From NCBI GenBank assembly GCA_963576565.1, contig OY755042.1:17087272-17151271 (forward strand): a stretch of 64,000 bases of DNA, given 5' to 3'. This DNA is from Aspidapion aeneum (Eukaryota > Arthropoda > Insecta > Coleoptera > Brentidae). Below the pieces are notes generated by a model that saw only the letters and a list, made by a program, of their open reading frames with translations, was not told where the DNA came from and did not search any database. This document shows positions 54,604-64,000 of this stretch, in pieces. How positions within the stretch are numbered: the stretch's first letter is position 1; the number at the start of each line of letters is the position of its first letter. Both the position numbers and the translations under genes were made by a program.

Positions 54604-55405
54604 TTATTCGTTGAGTGATTTTAAGAAAAAAACTTTGTATAAGCATGGGTCAGCAAATGCTTATTTTTCGAGATACCGTTTGTTAAAGTTTTAATTTTTT
54701 GTTTGTTTTTTCTTTATAACTCGTGCAGTTGTTGAAATGTTTAGCTCAAATCTGAAAAGTGTATCTATATTATTAGGAAAAAAAATATTAGGAAAAAACA
54801 ACAGGGTGATATTTTGCCCCCTTTTTTCCCCCATAACTTTTTTGCAGTAAATCACTGGCTGATTCAAAAATATAAAATGAATTCCTTGTTTTATTCAGAA
54901 AGTTTTTGATCTCTTGCAATTTTTTGTATCTCTATAACCGTTTTTGAAAAAAAATACAATTTTTTTTTTTTCGAATGCTATTCAGAAATTACATAAAACT
55001 CGCATAAAATTAAAATAATGTGGTGACTATTTTAAATTTTAATTTCATTTAGCAGGGACAAATGTTCGTTTTTCTCTTTTTTCTCGAAAACGGTTAGAGA
55101 TATAAAAAATCGCGAAAATTAAAAAGTTTCTGAATAAAACAAAGAATCCATTTTATATTTTTGAATCTGTCGTTGGCTTACTGCAAAAAATTTCTAGGAA
55201 AAAAAAGGGGTCATGACCCCTGAACAAATATCACCCTATAGTTTTTTTCCTGATATTTGACAAACATCTCAAAAACTGCACGACCTATAAAGAAAAAACC
55301 AAACAAAATATTGAAAATTTGACACCCTGTGTCTCAAAAATTAAGCATTTGTGGAACCATGTTTACTTAAAGTTTTTTTCTTAAAATCACTCACAAAATC
55401 ATCCT
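54604..55405. repeat. Large foldback with about 350-bp arms
   Basis: GAGTGATTTTAAGAAAAAAAC on the left mirrors the GTTTTTTTCTTAAAATCACTC-like right end at about 55370-55395 (exact over about 18 bases). Inside, CAGGGTGATATTTTGCCCCC mirrors the TATCACCCT region near 55235, and AAAATGAATTCCTTGTTTTAT mirrors sequence near 55135. Confidence 0.75.
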
Positions 55406-56387
55406 CTGAAGTTTCGCGACATAGTATATAACACTTTGTACCTATATATCTACTAGACTACAAATTAAAAAAACAGAAAGCTCCCTCTATTATCAAATAA
55501 AAATAAAATAAGCTCACGCAAAACATCTCTTAAAAAATCTAACAAATTTTTTATAGCTATTATGAAATGGAGATTATTTTGCCCAAATATAGAAAGAGGC
55601 AGTAACTAGCATAAAAACCAAAATGCGCTTTTTTAACAATTGATCTTAATTTTGTATTTTGCCCCAAGTTCAACCTGAAAGAGAAGTAATTTAGTTTATT
55701 TCTTATAAATATTCGATAAAACATTTACTGCTTTCTTGAAAAACTAAACCTTTGCTTGTTAAAGTAGATTTTTCACAAATTAGATATGGGTAAATTATGG
55801 GCTGAAATGTTTCAAGAAAAGGTGATACAGCAGTGTACGCGAACTTGGTGAGGCACTGCCGATGCCGGGCTCCTACATAAGTTAAATACGGACCTATTTC
55901 TACGTAATGTATAATCCCTACATCTTTGTCTTTTATAATACCGGAGTTTCTAATTCGATACCATTAAAAATGGTACATCTTGTACAGGGTTGGTTTACGT
56001 AATTTATGGATCGCTTTATATTTGTAAAGAAGGAATCTTCTAAACTTTTGATTGATTTCTTTAGGGTTTGTTTTTGTTACGCCAATTAGTCCCATTACAT
56101 AGGTACATATACCTTGTCCAAACAAAATCATATTTTGCATCTGTATTAACTTATAAACATAAGTAAAGCAGAATAATCGATCTACGATCCATTACTAATA
56201 TTATTTTTTTAAATATAAACCAGGGAAAGTTGCTAAAAAAATGTTCTAAAACGTAACGCACGTCATTGTGAATTCAATGTACGGTTGCTACAAAATAAAT
56301 AAAAATTTTAAAATGCTAAAGAAGTTTTTGTTACTTTTAGACATATTTTTAAAATATATTGGTTTAGTAAAAAAAGTTTTTTTTTAG
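55406..56387. other. No gene seen; family C scrap at about 55798-55880
   Basis: GGCTGAAATGTTTCAAGAAA, then CGCGAACTTGG, match the C3 stretch at 50630-50690. The rest was not recognised. The last bases are the T-rich end of the intron before the first exon. Confidence 0.45.
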
Positions 56388-56577
56388 GAAAGTGATTGTG
56401 AAAGCAGCGTTGGATCTCCAGATCCGGCGGACGTACGAGGTTGTACCGATCTATCTGTAAATGCTCAAAGATCTGTACAGCAAACCCGAATACAGGATGA
56501 TCCCAATGGAAATACAGAAACCAAGATGCCTTCTCCTGGACCACCGAATCACGTGGGGGCTCATCTTAATGGAACCA
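56388..56577 (+). CDS. Internal exon of a probable transcription-factor gene (exon a)
   Basis: A T-rich tract and AG (56386-56387) precede 190 bp open in only one frame, and a strong donor GTAAGT starts at 56578. The product begins ESDCESSVGSPDPADVRG and ends with PSPGPPNHVGAHLNGT: a polar, Ser/Pro/Asn-rich stretch without a fold. The other two frames contain stops. The exon leaves one base (A) for the next exon, which completes ATG. No DNA-binding domain lies in the window. The style resembles N-terminal linkers of insect POU class 2 (nubbin/pdm) proteins, a suggestion from memory of the family only. Upstream exons must lie elsewhere; none was recognised. Confidence 0.6.
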
Positions 56578-56756
56578 GTAAGTTTAAAAATAACATATTA
56601 AAGTGAAAATAGTTGGCTAACAGAAATAAGGGTTAAGTGTGAGTTGGGGTAAATTCCTATAATTGGATTTTGGAGTGTCATAACTTTAACATAAAAATAA
56701 CTGGGTCCCCATAGTTTATCATAAAGACCAAATAAAAAATCGTCTGAGATCATAAT

Positions 56757-57297
56757 TGAAAAAACGGAATTATTAATAACCGGACACAGTTCCTAAGTTT
56801 CAATATTAATAACCAACCAACCCATCTAACCAACCTATTTAACCAACCAACCTCACCAACCACCCTAACGAATCAAACTAACCAACTAAGCTAACCAAAT
56901 AACTTAACCAATTAATCTAACAAAACAACCAATTTAAGCAACTAACAACTTAACCTAACTTGCCGACTAAACCAACTAAGATATCCAACCAATTTATTCA
57001 AAAAGCCTAACCAGCTAACCAACCAACATAACCTGATCAACCAATAAAACTAAACAAAGTTTCAATTTTTGATATAGTTTGGTTTTTAATATCTTTTTAA
57101 TTGTCGATAATTTTATTTTCTATATTAACATTATCGACATTCCTGACAATAATTTTTTTATAACTGGTATTCTCTTAAAACAAACTATGACCAGTATATG
57201 TTTATAGCAGTATTTTTTTTTGTGTTCGGGAAATTTAATTTTTGATTTTGATGAATGACGTTTTTGTATAATGTCCGGTTATTAGTAATTCCGTTTT
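56757..57297. mobile_element. TIR element with degenerate AACCAACT minisatellite core
   Basis: AAAAAACGGAATTATTAATAACCGGACA at 56759 (about 27 bp) has its reverse complement at 57269-57295 with one or two differences. Between them 56808-57050 is an irregular array of CTAACC, AACCAAC and related words, followed by an AT-rich stretch with TTATCGAC/GTCGATAA inverted words. No coding sequence. Confidence 0.7.
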
Positions 57298-57462
57298 TGC
57301 CATTGGACAGTTACGTTACGGACGATTTTGTTTTTGTCATTTATGACGATGGATAGGGATTCAAAAAACTTTTTCAAATTTCCAGAACACGAAAACAAAG
57401 CTCATCTAATAGCTAATTATTGCTATAAACAAATATTGGCCAAAGTTTGTTTTTAGAAAATA

Positions 57463-58212
57463 CACCCAACTGCTAAATTTACTTGTAAGCACTAGTCGCA
57501 GTTGAGTACAAAATTGATAGGTATTCCTATAATGTACGACATGCTTCAACTTTTAGTTTTGATGTCCAAAGCACACTTACGAAATTATACACTGTTGTAT
57601 TTTCATGAATCAGGTTATTGGGTAATTTTGTGCCCAACTGAGAATAGTCGTTGCAAGTAAATTTACCAGTTGGGTGTTTTTTATAATTTTTTTTCCAACT
57701 TGTAGGTTTAATGTAGCCTTATAAAAAGCATTTAGCTTTAACCAAAAAGTACGTGTAGATTTTCTACGGAAGCGAACAGTATTACCTTATATTGAGTGAT
57801 AGTGGGGGAGGAGAGCTCTATATTTGTGAAAAGTATACCTACAACTATTGCTAATAAGGAGGGAGGGGAGAAGAGAGGGAGGGGGAAACTAGTAAAATAA
57901 AATCGATTTATATTTGTGAATGTTATAGCTATAACTATTACTAATAAGGATGGCGGGGAGGCGAGAGGGAGAGGCAGGCGGGACTAGTAAAATGGTGTTG
58001 GAAAAAAATCTGAAAGCGTATGCAGAAAGAATGAAATTGCTCAATATTTGATAAAATTATGCGAATATGGTTTTTGAATAAGGTGGGGGGAATGACAGGA
58101 GGGGAGATGGGTGGGAGCAGAGAGGACTACAAAAAACAACAGCAAATTAGAGGACATTTGCAATGGGTAATCAAAGAAATTTCAATAAACTCGCCTGAAA
58201 TTTAGATAGTAT
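57463..58212 (+). repeat. Family D repeat, copy 2
   Basis: Same landmarks as 36629-37537 (ACTGCTAAATTTACTTGTAA, AAAAGTACGTGTAGATTTTC, purine-rich tandem units, GCAATGGGTAATCAAAG). It differs by an extra inverted copy of the start (GCAAGTAAATTTACCAGTTG at about 57655), making a hairpin. Confidence 0.75.
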
Positions 58213-58434
58213 ACCTTTTATGGCAGTTTAAACCGTAACTGTAGAGTAAGCTGTAAACGGTTAACCATTTTGATCAAAAATCTCGTAGATTGATGACTAA
58301 GAGCATTGACGGTTGTTGATAGAAATTTTAGTTTAAGTTAGTAATTAAAGATGGACTTGACCGTCAAGATACCGTCCACCGTTTAAATCGTGAGTTAAAA
58401 TCTGTTGAACTTTCCGGCTTTTGTTCAAAAGAGT

Positions 58435-59115
58435 GATATTTAAAACGGCGACATTTAAAAGAGCAACACTTCAAAACAGCGATATTTGAAAGAGCGACAA
58501 TTGAAAACAGCGAAATTTAAAACAACGATTTAAAAAAAAATCAATATAAAACAACATTAAAAAAAGCGTCTTATAACTTGCTAGTCCCTGTATTTCAATA
58601 ACCTCTTTCTAACATAATTTTTCAAACAAAATTTTTTCTTACTTCTTTTCCGGATGAGGGTGTGAAAGCCAACCGAACCAAAGTGATAATTCCTGACCTT
58701 TTTCGGCCAAAAATATGTCTGCAAGTCACAGGTTAGGATACGTTTGCGCGCAATTGATAAAGGTTAACCTCCCAAAATGAGGACCGGAAAGCTAATTTAG
58801 GCCAATAATTTTTGGAAAAAAATGTTTCGGTTTTATTCGATTAGGTTTGGTTCAGTTTAGTTTCACATACTCTAGGATCCCGGAAAAGAAGACAGGGAAT
58901 TTTTTTTTAAACGAAATGTTAGAAGATTCTTCTTAGTCGAACTGTTGCTGTTTTCAAAGTTTTTAATGTCGCTGTTTTAAATGTTGCTGTTTTAAACTGT
59001 CGCCTGTTTGATATATCGCTGTTTGAATATGTTGCTGTTTTAATATGTCGCTGTTTTAAATGTCACTCAAATAAGACCGCTGTTTGAAATGTCGCCGTTT
59101 TAAATATCGCTATTT
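58435..59115. repeat. Foldback edged by inverted minisatellite arrays
   Basis: 58435-58545 repeats AAAACAGCGACATTT-like units of about 18 bp; 58945-59115 repeats the reverse complement (TGTCGCTGTTTTAAA). The segment between them also has inverted similarity (GGATGAGGGTGTGAAAGCCA near 58652 against sequence near 58865; TTTTCCGGGATCC-type words). Confidence 0.75.
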
Positions 59116-59666
59116 TAAACCGATGCTGAACATTCTTATGAATAAGTTTCAGTTAAAATACGGGTTGATTAAATCGCGCAATAGACTGCTTTTAGTAAGG
59201 CATTTTAACGCGAATTTCGGTGCTCTTATGGTTACCTTTACCGTAAATAAAAAACTCCAAGTCGCTAAAAACAGCTTTTGGACTTACCAAAAATAACATT
59301 TGGTGGTAAACCAAACAATACCAGTTTAAAACATATTATGTACATATTTTTCTTAAAACAAAACAAACTTTCTAACCTATAAATTTCCAATTACAAAACC
59401 ACTATTAAGATTGAATAGTTAGCTCTTTAATCGTAAAGTAGCTGTTATCTGGCGCTAATAAACGCCTTCCATTACCTTTAATAAAAGTAACGGCGTGACA
59501 GTAAGGTTTACAGTCAAAAAGCATGACCAAAAAAAAATAACATAAAACATTATTATTTATATTATTATATTATTTCTACAAAGCAATTCCCTATATAAAT
59601 TACTTCCTCGAAAACGTTTATATTTCAAAAAGCCATGTCGAAATAAAGACACTATTTTTTTTACAG

Positions 59667-59834
59667 TGGCTAGTCTCGCAGCTCTTCAGAACCTACAAAA
59701 TTTGGCCTCGTTACAACAGAGCTTGCCTTCTTTGGCTGCCAATCTCTCAAATTTAGCCAATTTGGAAGCCAACAGAACGGGTAGCTCCAACGTGGTGAAC
59801 GCACCTCTCAACCTGAGCGTGAGTGCTTCGGCAG
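59667..59834 (+). CDS. Internal exon of the same gene (exon b)
   Basis: A polypyrimidine tract and CAG (59664-59666) precede 168 bp open in the frame set by exon a (phase 1), and the donor GTAAGA starts at 59835. The product is Leu/Ala/Asn/Ser-rich: ASLAALQNLQNLASLQQSL, then ANLSNLANLEANRTG and APLNLSVSASA. The repeated L-x-x-L pattern suggests a helical, Gln/Leu-rich activation or linker region. 168 bp is a multiple of three and both flanking introns are in phase 1, so the exon could be skipped without changing frame. The codon split at the donor starts with G. Identity beyond transcription-factor-like (POU class 2 candidate) is not established. Confidence 0.6.
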
Positions 59835-59861
59835 GTAAGAAAAAGCTTAATTAAATTATAT

Positions 59862-60732
59862 ACAGGGTGTCCCATAACATAGGGGCCATAGTGCAGCAGG
59901 TGATAGAGGAGGTTATTTCCGAGAAAAAAGTTTATACAACACACATCTGTTTTTAAGATATAGGATTTTTAATGTTAGAGGAGTGGGGGAAAAGGATTTT
60001 ACAAAGAAACGAAAATCTGTCTGTAATTGTGATTTAAAAATGCGTTATTCTTTTTTTTAATAAAGTTACAAGTTGAGGAGATACAGGCTGTCAAAAAAAT
60101 TAATTTTTGTCTACATATTATTCTTTTAAAGAATATCAATAATATTTTATTATTATGTCTCGCTAGAGACTTGTGTTTATTAACAAAAAATATTTTTAAA
60201 AAAATCATTGCGTTTAATATGGCATTTATAAAAGTTTATACCAAAAAAATAGTTTTTTCTAAAAAAAAATTGACCGACTAACTTTTTTCAAAATAATTTT
60301 TACTTCAACTTATTGCTCTTGTTCTAATACATGACTTTACCCAATTTCATATTTTTACTGCATTTTTTTTAAAAGTTATTGTCAAAAAAGTTTACAAAAT
60401 TTCCAACTTTGATGCTCTGTATCTCGACAAAGAAAGAGTTTTGACCCATGCAGTGGCGTATCTAGAAAAAAATTTCGGGGGGGCCCAACACAGTTTTGGG
60501 GGGGCCCGAGACCCCATGAGACCGTATTTTATGCTATTTTATGTTTGTATTCATGAAATATGTGGAAAATATCTAAACAAAATTTAGCTTCGGGGGGGTG
60601 GGGGGGTGGCGGGTCCCCCAGGCCCCCCCTTATATACGCCACTGAACCCAGGTATTATAGGAACTTTTGTATCAGACATGACCTCCTCTATCACCTGTTG
60701 GAAGATGGCCCCTAAATTATGAGACGCCCTGT
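59862..60732. mobile_element. Foldback element with ACAGGGTGTC ends, in the next intron
   Basis: TACAGGGTGTCCCATAACAT, GGGGCCATAGTGCAGCAGGT and GATAGAGGAGG at the left are mirrored by CCTCTATCACCTGTTGG, GGCCCCTAAATTATGAGACG and CCCTGTATA at the right. TA-rich flanks (TATA on both sides). It contains a nested hAT-like MITE. Confidence 0.8.
60451..60644. mobile_element. 194-bp hAT-like MITE nested in the foldback
   Basis: CAGTGGCGTATCTA at the left and ATATACGCCACTG at the right are inverted; G-runs and C-runs sit just inside. The 8 bp outside (GACCCATG and AACCCAGG) agree at six of eight positions, a plausible worn hAT duplication. Confidence 0.75.
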
Positions 60733-60849
60733 ATATATAAGAGAGATATAAATAGATGTCGCTTCGATAACTGTGTAGCCTCAAATATACACAAGATATA
60801 AATTTTTTAAGAAATAGAAAATACTTTTTTTTTAACCAAATTTTTTTTT

Positions 60850-61200
60850 GCAAGAAAGTTTTAGACTAACCCAAATCGATTGGCAATGGATCACTCAATT
60901 TTAAGTCCGCGGTTGTTTGCCTGAAATTTGAGTAAAAGCGCCTGCGTGATTTCAATATTCCAAGATTGCGATTTTTTCCATGTATTTTCACTAACTTTTG
61001 CTTTTAACTTTTGCGATATCAACTTTACAGAAAAATTGTATACGTTATGATTTGTTTGCAATAACAACTTGACTTTCGTTTTAATAAGCTTTGTATCTCA
61101 AAAACTAAAAAAGATATTGTTATTTTTTTTAATATTGAATAAATTTTAAAAACTCAAAATTGATCAAGGAAGTTAGGGTTGTCTCATCTCATCTCATTTT
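60850..61200. repeat. Family G repeat, copy 3
   Basis: GCAAGAAAGTTTTAGA, GGTTGTTTGCCTGAAATTTG, CCAAGATTGCGATTTTTTCC and AAAAAAGATATTGTT follow in the same order as in 15665-16200. Confidence 0.65.
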
Positions 61201-62611
61201 TTCAAAATACAGAAAAATAGTAACTTTTTTTACCAAAAACAAAATAATATCTTTGTTAGTTTTTCAGATCAAAAGCTATATTTAAGTAGTGTTCTTTTGC
61301 TAACATTACACCCTTGCGGGGTGGAACCATATACGTAATATTCCAATACTACCTGTTACCTATTTACACAATGGTTGGCGTTTGATGCAAACATTCAGAA
61401 ATAAAGGTACGAAAAATGCACAGATACCAATTTACATAGATAGAGTTTTTGTCAACTGTACGCCGATGATTTGACGTAACGAATACAAGAATAAAATAAT
61501 ATTCATGCGTAAAAGTATAACCAATCAGGACATTTTAGTTTAAGGACGGCAAAAAGGATAGGCTTATAACCATTGATATTGCTATTTCAAATATGTTTGC
61601 ATTTTGCATCGTAAGGTACCGTAGGTATTGCAATAATACGTACTATATGGAAATAATATGCATATGTCTTTGAAAGCAACCAAACAGATCTTTTTTGCTT
61701 AAAAACCCCAAGGCCCTCATGTTTGCATCATGGATGGACAGTTACCGTGGGTATTGCAATATAATGTATATGGGTGGAACGAAAACAACAATATTTTAGT
61801 AACATCATAGGATCCGATTTGATTTTATTGACGTAGCGACATTCGTTTAATTGTGGGCTAGGGTCGCTAGCGGAACAGGGGCCCAGGTTTTTAGGATTAG
61901 ATACATCGTGATCATCAAAGGCGGAATCCAACATTATGGGGTTTGCCAAACCTTGTTCGAAGTTCGGTGCGTAAACCAAACTGAAGTGCACATCCCCACG
62001 ATATGGTATGGCAAATCACGACTCAAGTTTGCCAAATCAGATAGTACTGGATTTCGGCTTAATTTGTAATCTTAACTTTTTTATCTAGCGGGGGTAAGGG
62101 CCCGATAAATTTTTTTAAACACAGGCCATCAGCCACGTCACTGCCGACTATCCGACTATACTAACAATCTTTAAACCAGCTTTTTCTTATTACACCATCT
62201 AGTATTTTAGCTTATAGTTATTAAAATATAAAATATGCATTTAAAAATTAAATTAGTACAAGTTTTTTGATTTTTGAATCTTTCTTAATTGCAAGTTACG
62301 ATCGTTATTAATTTCAAACAGTTGATTTACTTACTTTCAATTTAAGACATGCAATAATTTATTATTAAAATTCTTTGAGCTACCGTATTTGAAAATCCAT
62401 GAATATTTTACACGAGTGACAGGGCCTGTACACAACAATTGGCTACCTTGGGTAAAGTAAAACTCTGCCGCCACCAAAACTTACACATATTTAAAAAATA
62501 TCATTTATAAGTACTGTTCTGGCACCGATGAATTTTAACAAGAGCAAAACACCATTGTCTACAGCAGTGACGATAATGTGGGGAATACTGCCCTTCAAAC
62601 TTTACTTAATA
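61201..62611. other. No gene or exon recognised
   Basis: Overlapping opposite-strand frames at 61728-62069 lie in a less AT-rich patch but show no splice context or domain. Confidence 0.4.
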
Positions 62612-62860
62612 GGGACTTATTAGAATAAAGCCATGCAATAAGAGCGTCGGGCAGTATTTATTCTTTCAAAATTGATTTACCAAAGTCGAATTTAAAATTA
62701 AGTCCTTTATTTGTCCATAATTTAATGTTTTATTTAGTATTTATTTCGATTTGTATAGTAAACAAAATCCTTATGTTGAAAGAAGCTGTCTTATTCCAAT
62801 GCAAAACTGTCAAAATACGGCCTGACACTATTACTGCATGGCTTTGTTGCAATAAGTCCC
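62612..62860. mobile_element. 249-bp MITE with TA duplication, relative of 40683-40966
   Basis: GGGACTTATTAGAATAAAGC and the inverted GCTTTGTTGCAATAAGTCCC lie between TA dinucleotides. The centre shares TTTACCAAAGTCGAATTTAA with the other two copies. Confidence 0.8.
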
Positions 62861-62862
62861 TA

Positions 62863-64000
62863 TTATTTAAAGATCTTAACGTAATTTTTCAGAGACAAAA
62901 AATTTTGATCATCGTCATTTTATTTAAATGATTATTATAATGGTATTTATTTGACTACATACATTTAAAACTTTTGATTTTGAAAATTTTTCTAACACAC
63001 AAAACATGCATGACGAGAGTGGCCAAAATTCTGCGCGATCTTCGGTTTACATTTTTTTTCCACGGGGAAATGAATCCGCAAGAGTGTTTCTAACCTTTAC
63101 TTTTGTTGCTCAGTTTTGTTTTAAAGAAAACTGTTTTGATAGTTTAAATTTTTTGATAAAAATAGGAAAAAAAATATTGTTAATGATCTCCACAGCACTT
63201 TAGAGAAGACTCGCCCAAAACAAAATTGACAGGCAAAAGTAAGATAACACCAGAACAATTCCCGTGGATCCATTTTTCCGTGGAAAAATGTGGTGAGCTT
63301 AAGTTTATCGATGGAAGTGACACCTCACGTCACGGCCGGCCCATCAAGAATAAAGCCTCTTGGGATTTGGTGAACGCTCACCTCACCTCATCTCACGAAC
63401 AGTCAAGAATAAGCGTCCTGGTGATGTAATGGTGTCAGTGTCGGTTTATGACGAATAGGTGGAGCTTTCCACTTCTATATTAATAATAAAAATATTCTAT
63501 AAAGAAGAAATTCACTAATTCAGTCAAATGGGCTCAATCAGGTAGGTAGCCAGTTGGCGGCGCGTGGTAAAAAGCTTTCGGAGTGCACACATTATAAATA
63601 AATAATAAATGTATTATACCTAGTTTACATATTTTCTCTTCTAATGGCAAAGATGAAAATTTAATTGTTTTTAAATATTGCACGCTAATGCTATCAGAAT
63701 TAGAAACTTCCGCCATTGTCGTAAATACCAAATTGTTGAAATCAAAACAAACCGCCAGCGCCCGACCGATAATGCCAAATTAGTGGTGTGCAAATACTAT
63801 CTACTCGAGACTTTAATATCTGATACATTCGAAGTAATCGAATATCCTTCGACGCCAAATACTCGTTACTCGAATCCCGAATGGGACCGAAGCTGAAGTG
63901 TTACTTTCGTATCAATTGTATCGGCATTGTCCGTATGAGTAACGAGTTTGGAGTACTTGTAATCATTTGGACCGATATTTATAAATTGGATTTACCGATA
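62863..64000. other. No confirmed gene; patches of higher GC
   Basis: 63226-63430 is less AT-rich and holds a 67-codon frame, but I see no splice acceptor/donor pair matching phase 1 and no domain. 63735-63900 has short GC-richer words. No POU, homeobox or zinc-finger sequence appears before the window ends. Confidence 0.35.

Larger units (their letters stand above)
56578..59666 (+). other. Intron of 3.1 kb filled with repeats
   Basis: Begins GTAAGT and ends TTTTTTTTACAG. It contains a TIR element with an AACC-type minisatellite (56757-57297), family D copy 2 (57463-58212) and a foldback edged with minisatellite arrays (58435-59115). The sequence 59116-59666 shows no repeat or gene. Confidence 0.6.

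Noticed and set aside
56808..57050. Possible interstitial telomere repeat
   Set aside because: Words are CTAACC/AACCAAC in irregular order, not TTAGG or another regular telomere unit.
63226..63429. Possible further exon of the host gene
   Set aside because: No acceptor and donor with phase matching exon b, and no recognisable domain; left as unassigned.

Overview
The window is AT-rich eukaryotic DNA and looks like an insect, possibly a beetle with a large repeat-rich genome. Pointers are an errantivirus-like LTR retrotransposon with an env gene, an RTE-like LINE, pogo-type and Crypton relics, a tRNA-derived SINE, many foldback MITEs, and host exons with GT-AG splice sites. No bacterial operons, rRNA or functional tRNA genes were seen. 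Species and chromosome position cannot be read from the sequence.

Layout. 0-4.6 kb: a pogo-derived MITE, a GC-rich island with an octamer motif, and a perfect foldback. 4.6-10.6 kb: three head-to-tail units of about 750 bp (family A, carrying a reverse-transcriptase scrap). The array is interrupted by a Helentron-like element (family B) and by an apparently intact 3.25 kb LINE with a 968-codon ORF. 10.5-14.3 kb: a TIR element and a broken Crypton with a MITE inside it. 15.7-23.8 kb: a stack of insertions in which a LINE fragment holds a palindromic MITE, and the MITE holds a 6.3 kb errantivirus with identical LTRs. A second copy of the same LINE at 52.1-52.5 kb shows the site without the insertions. 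25-38 kb: a 2.3 kb TIR element, another family B copy, a 3.2 kb family C element and other repeats. 40-45.8 kb: MITEs, a palindromic satellite array and a tRNA-Val-derived SINE with 12-bp target duplications. 48-56 kb: an inverted family C copy, foldbacks, the second LINE fragment and a second pogo MITE.

The only convincing host coding sequence is two exons on the + strand (56388-56577 and 59667-59834). They are joined in phase 1 across a 3.1 kb intron full of repeats. They encode a low-complexity Ser/Asn/Leu/Ala-rich linker of the kind found in transcription factors; a POU class 2 (nubbin/pdm) factor is a candidate, not a proof. The sequence upstream may be 5' intron or flank of this gene; several GC-richer, apparently unique islands could be regulatory.

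The most notable objects are: the errantivirus, recent by its identical LTRs yet lacking reverse transcriptase, RNase H and a usable integrase; the nested insertion with its empty-site paralogue; the chimeric tandem array; and the alternating palindromic satellite. All family assignments are by eye; no database search was possible.
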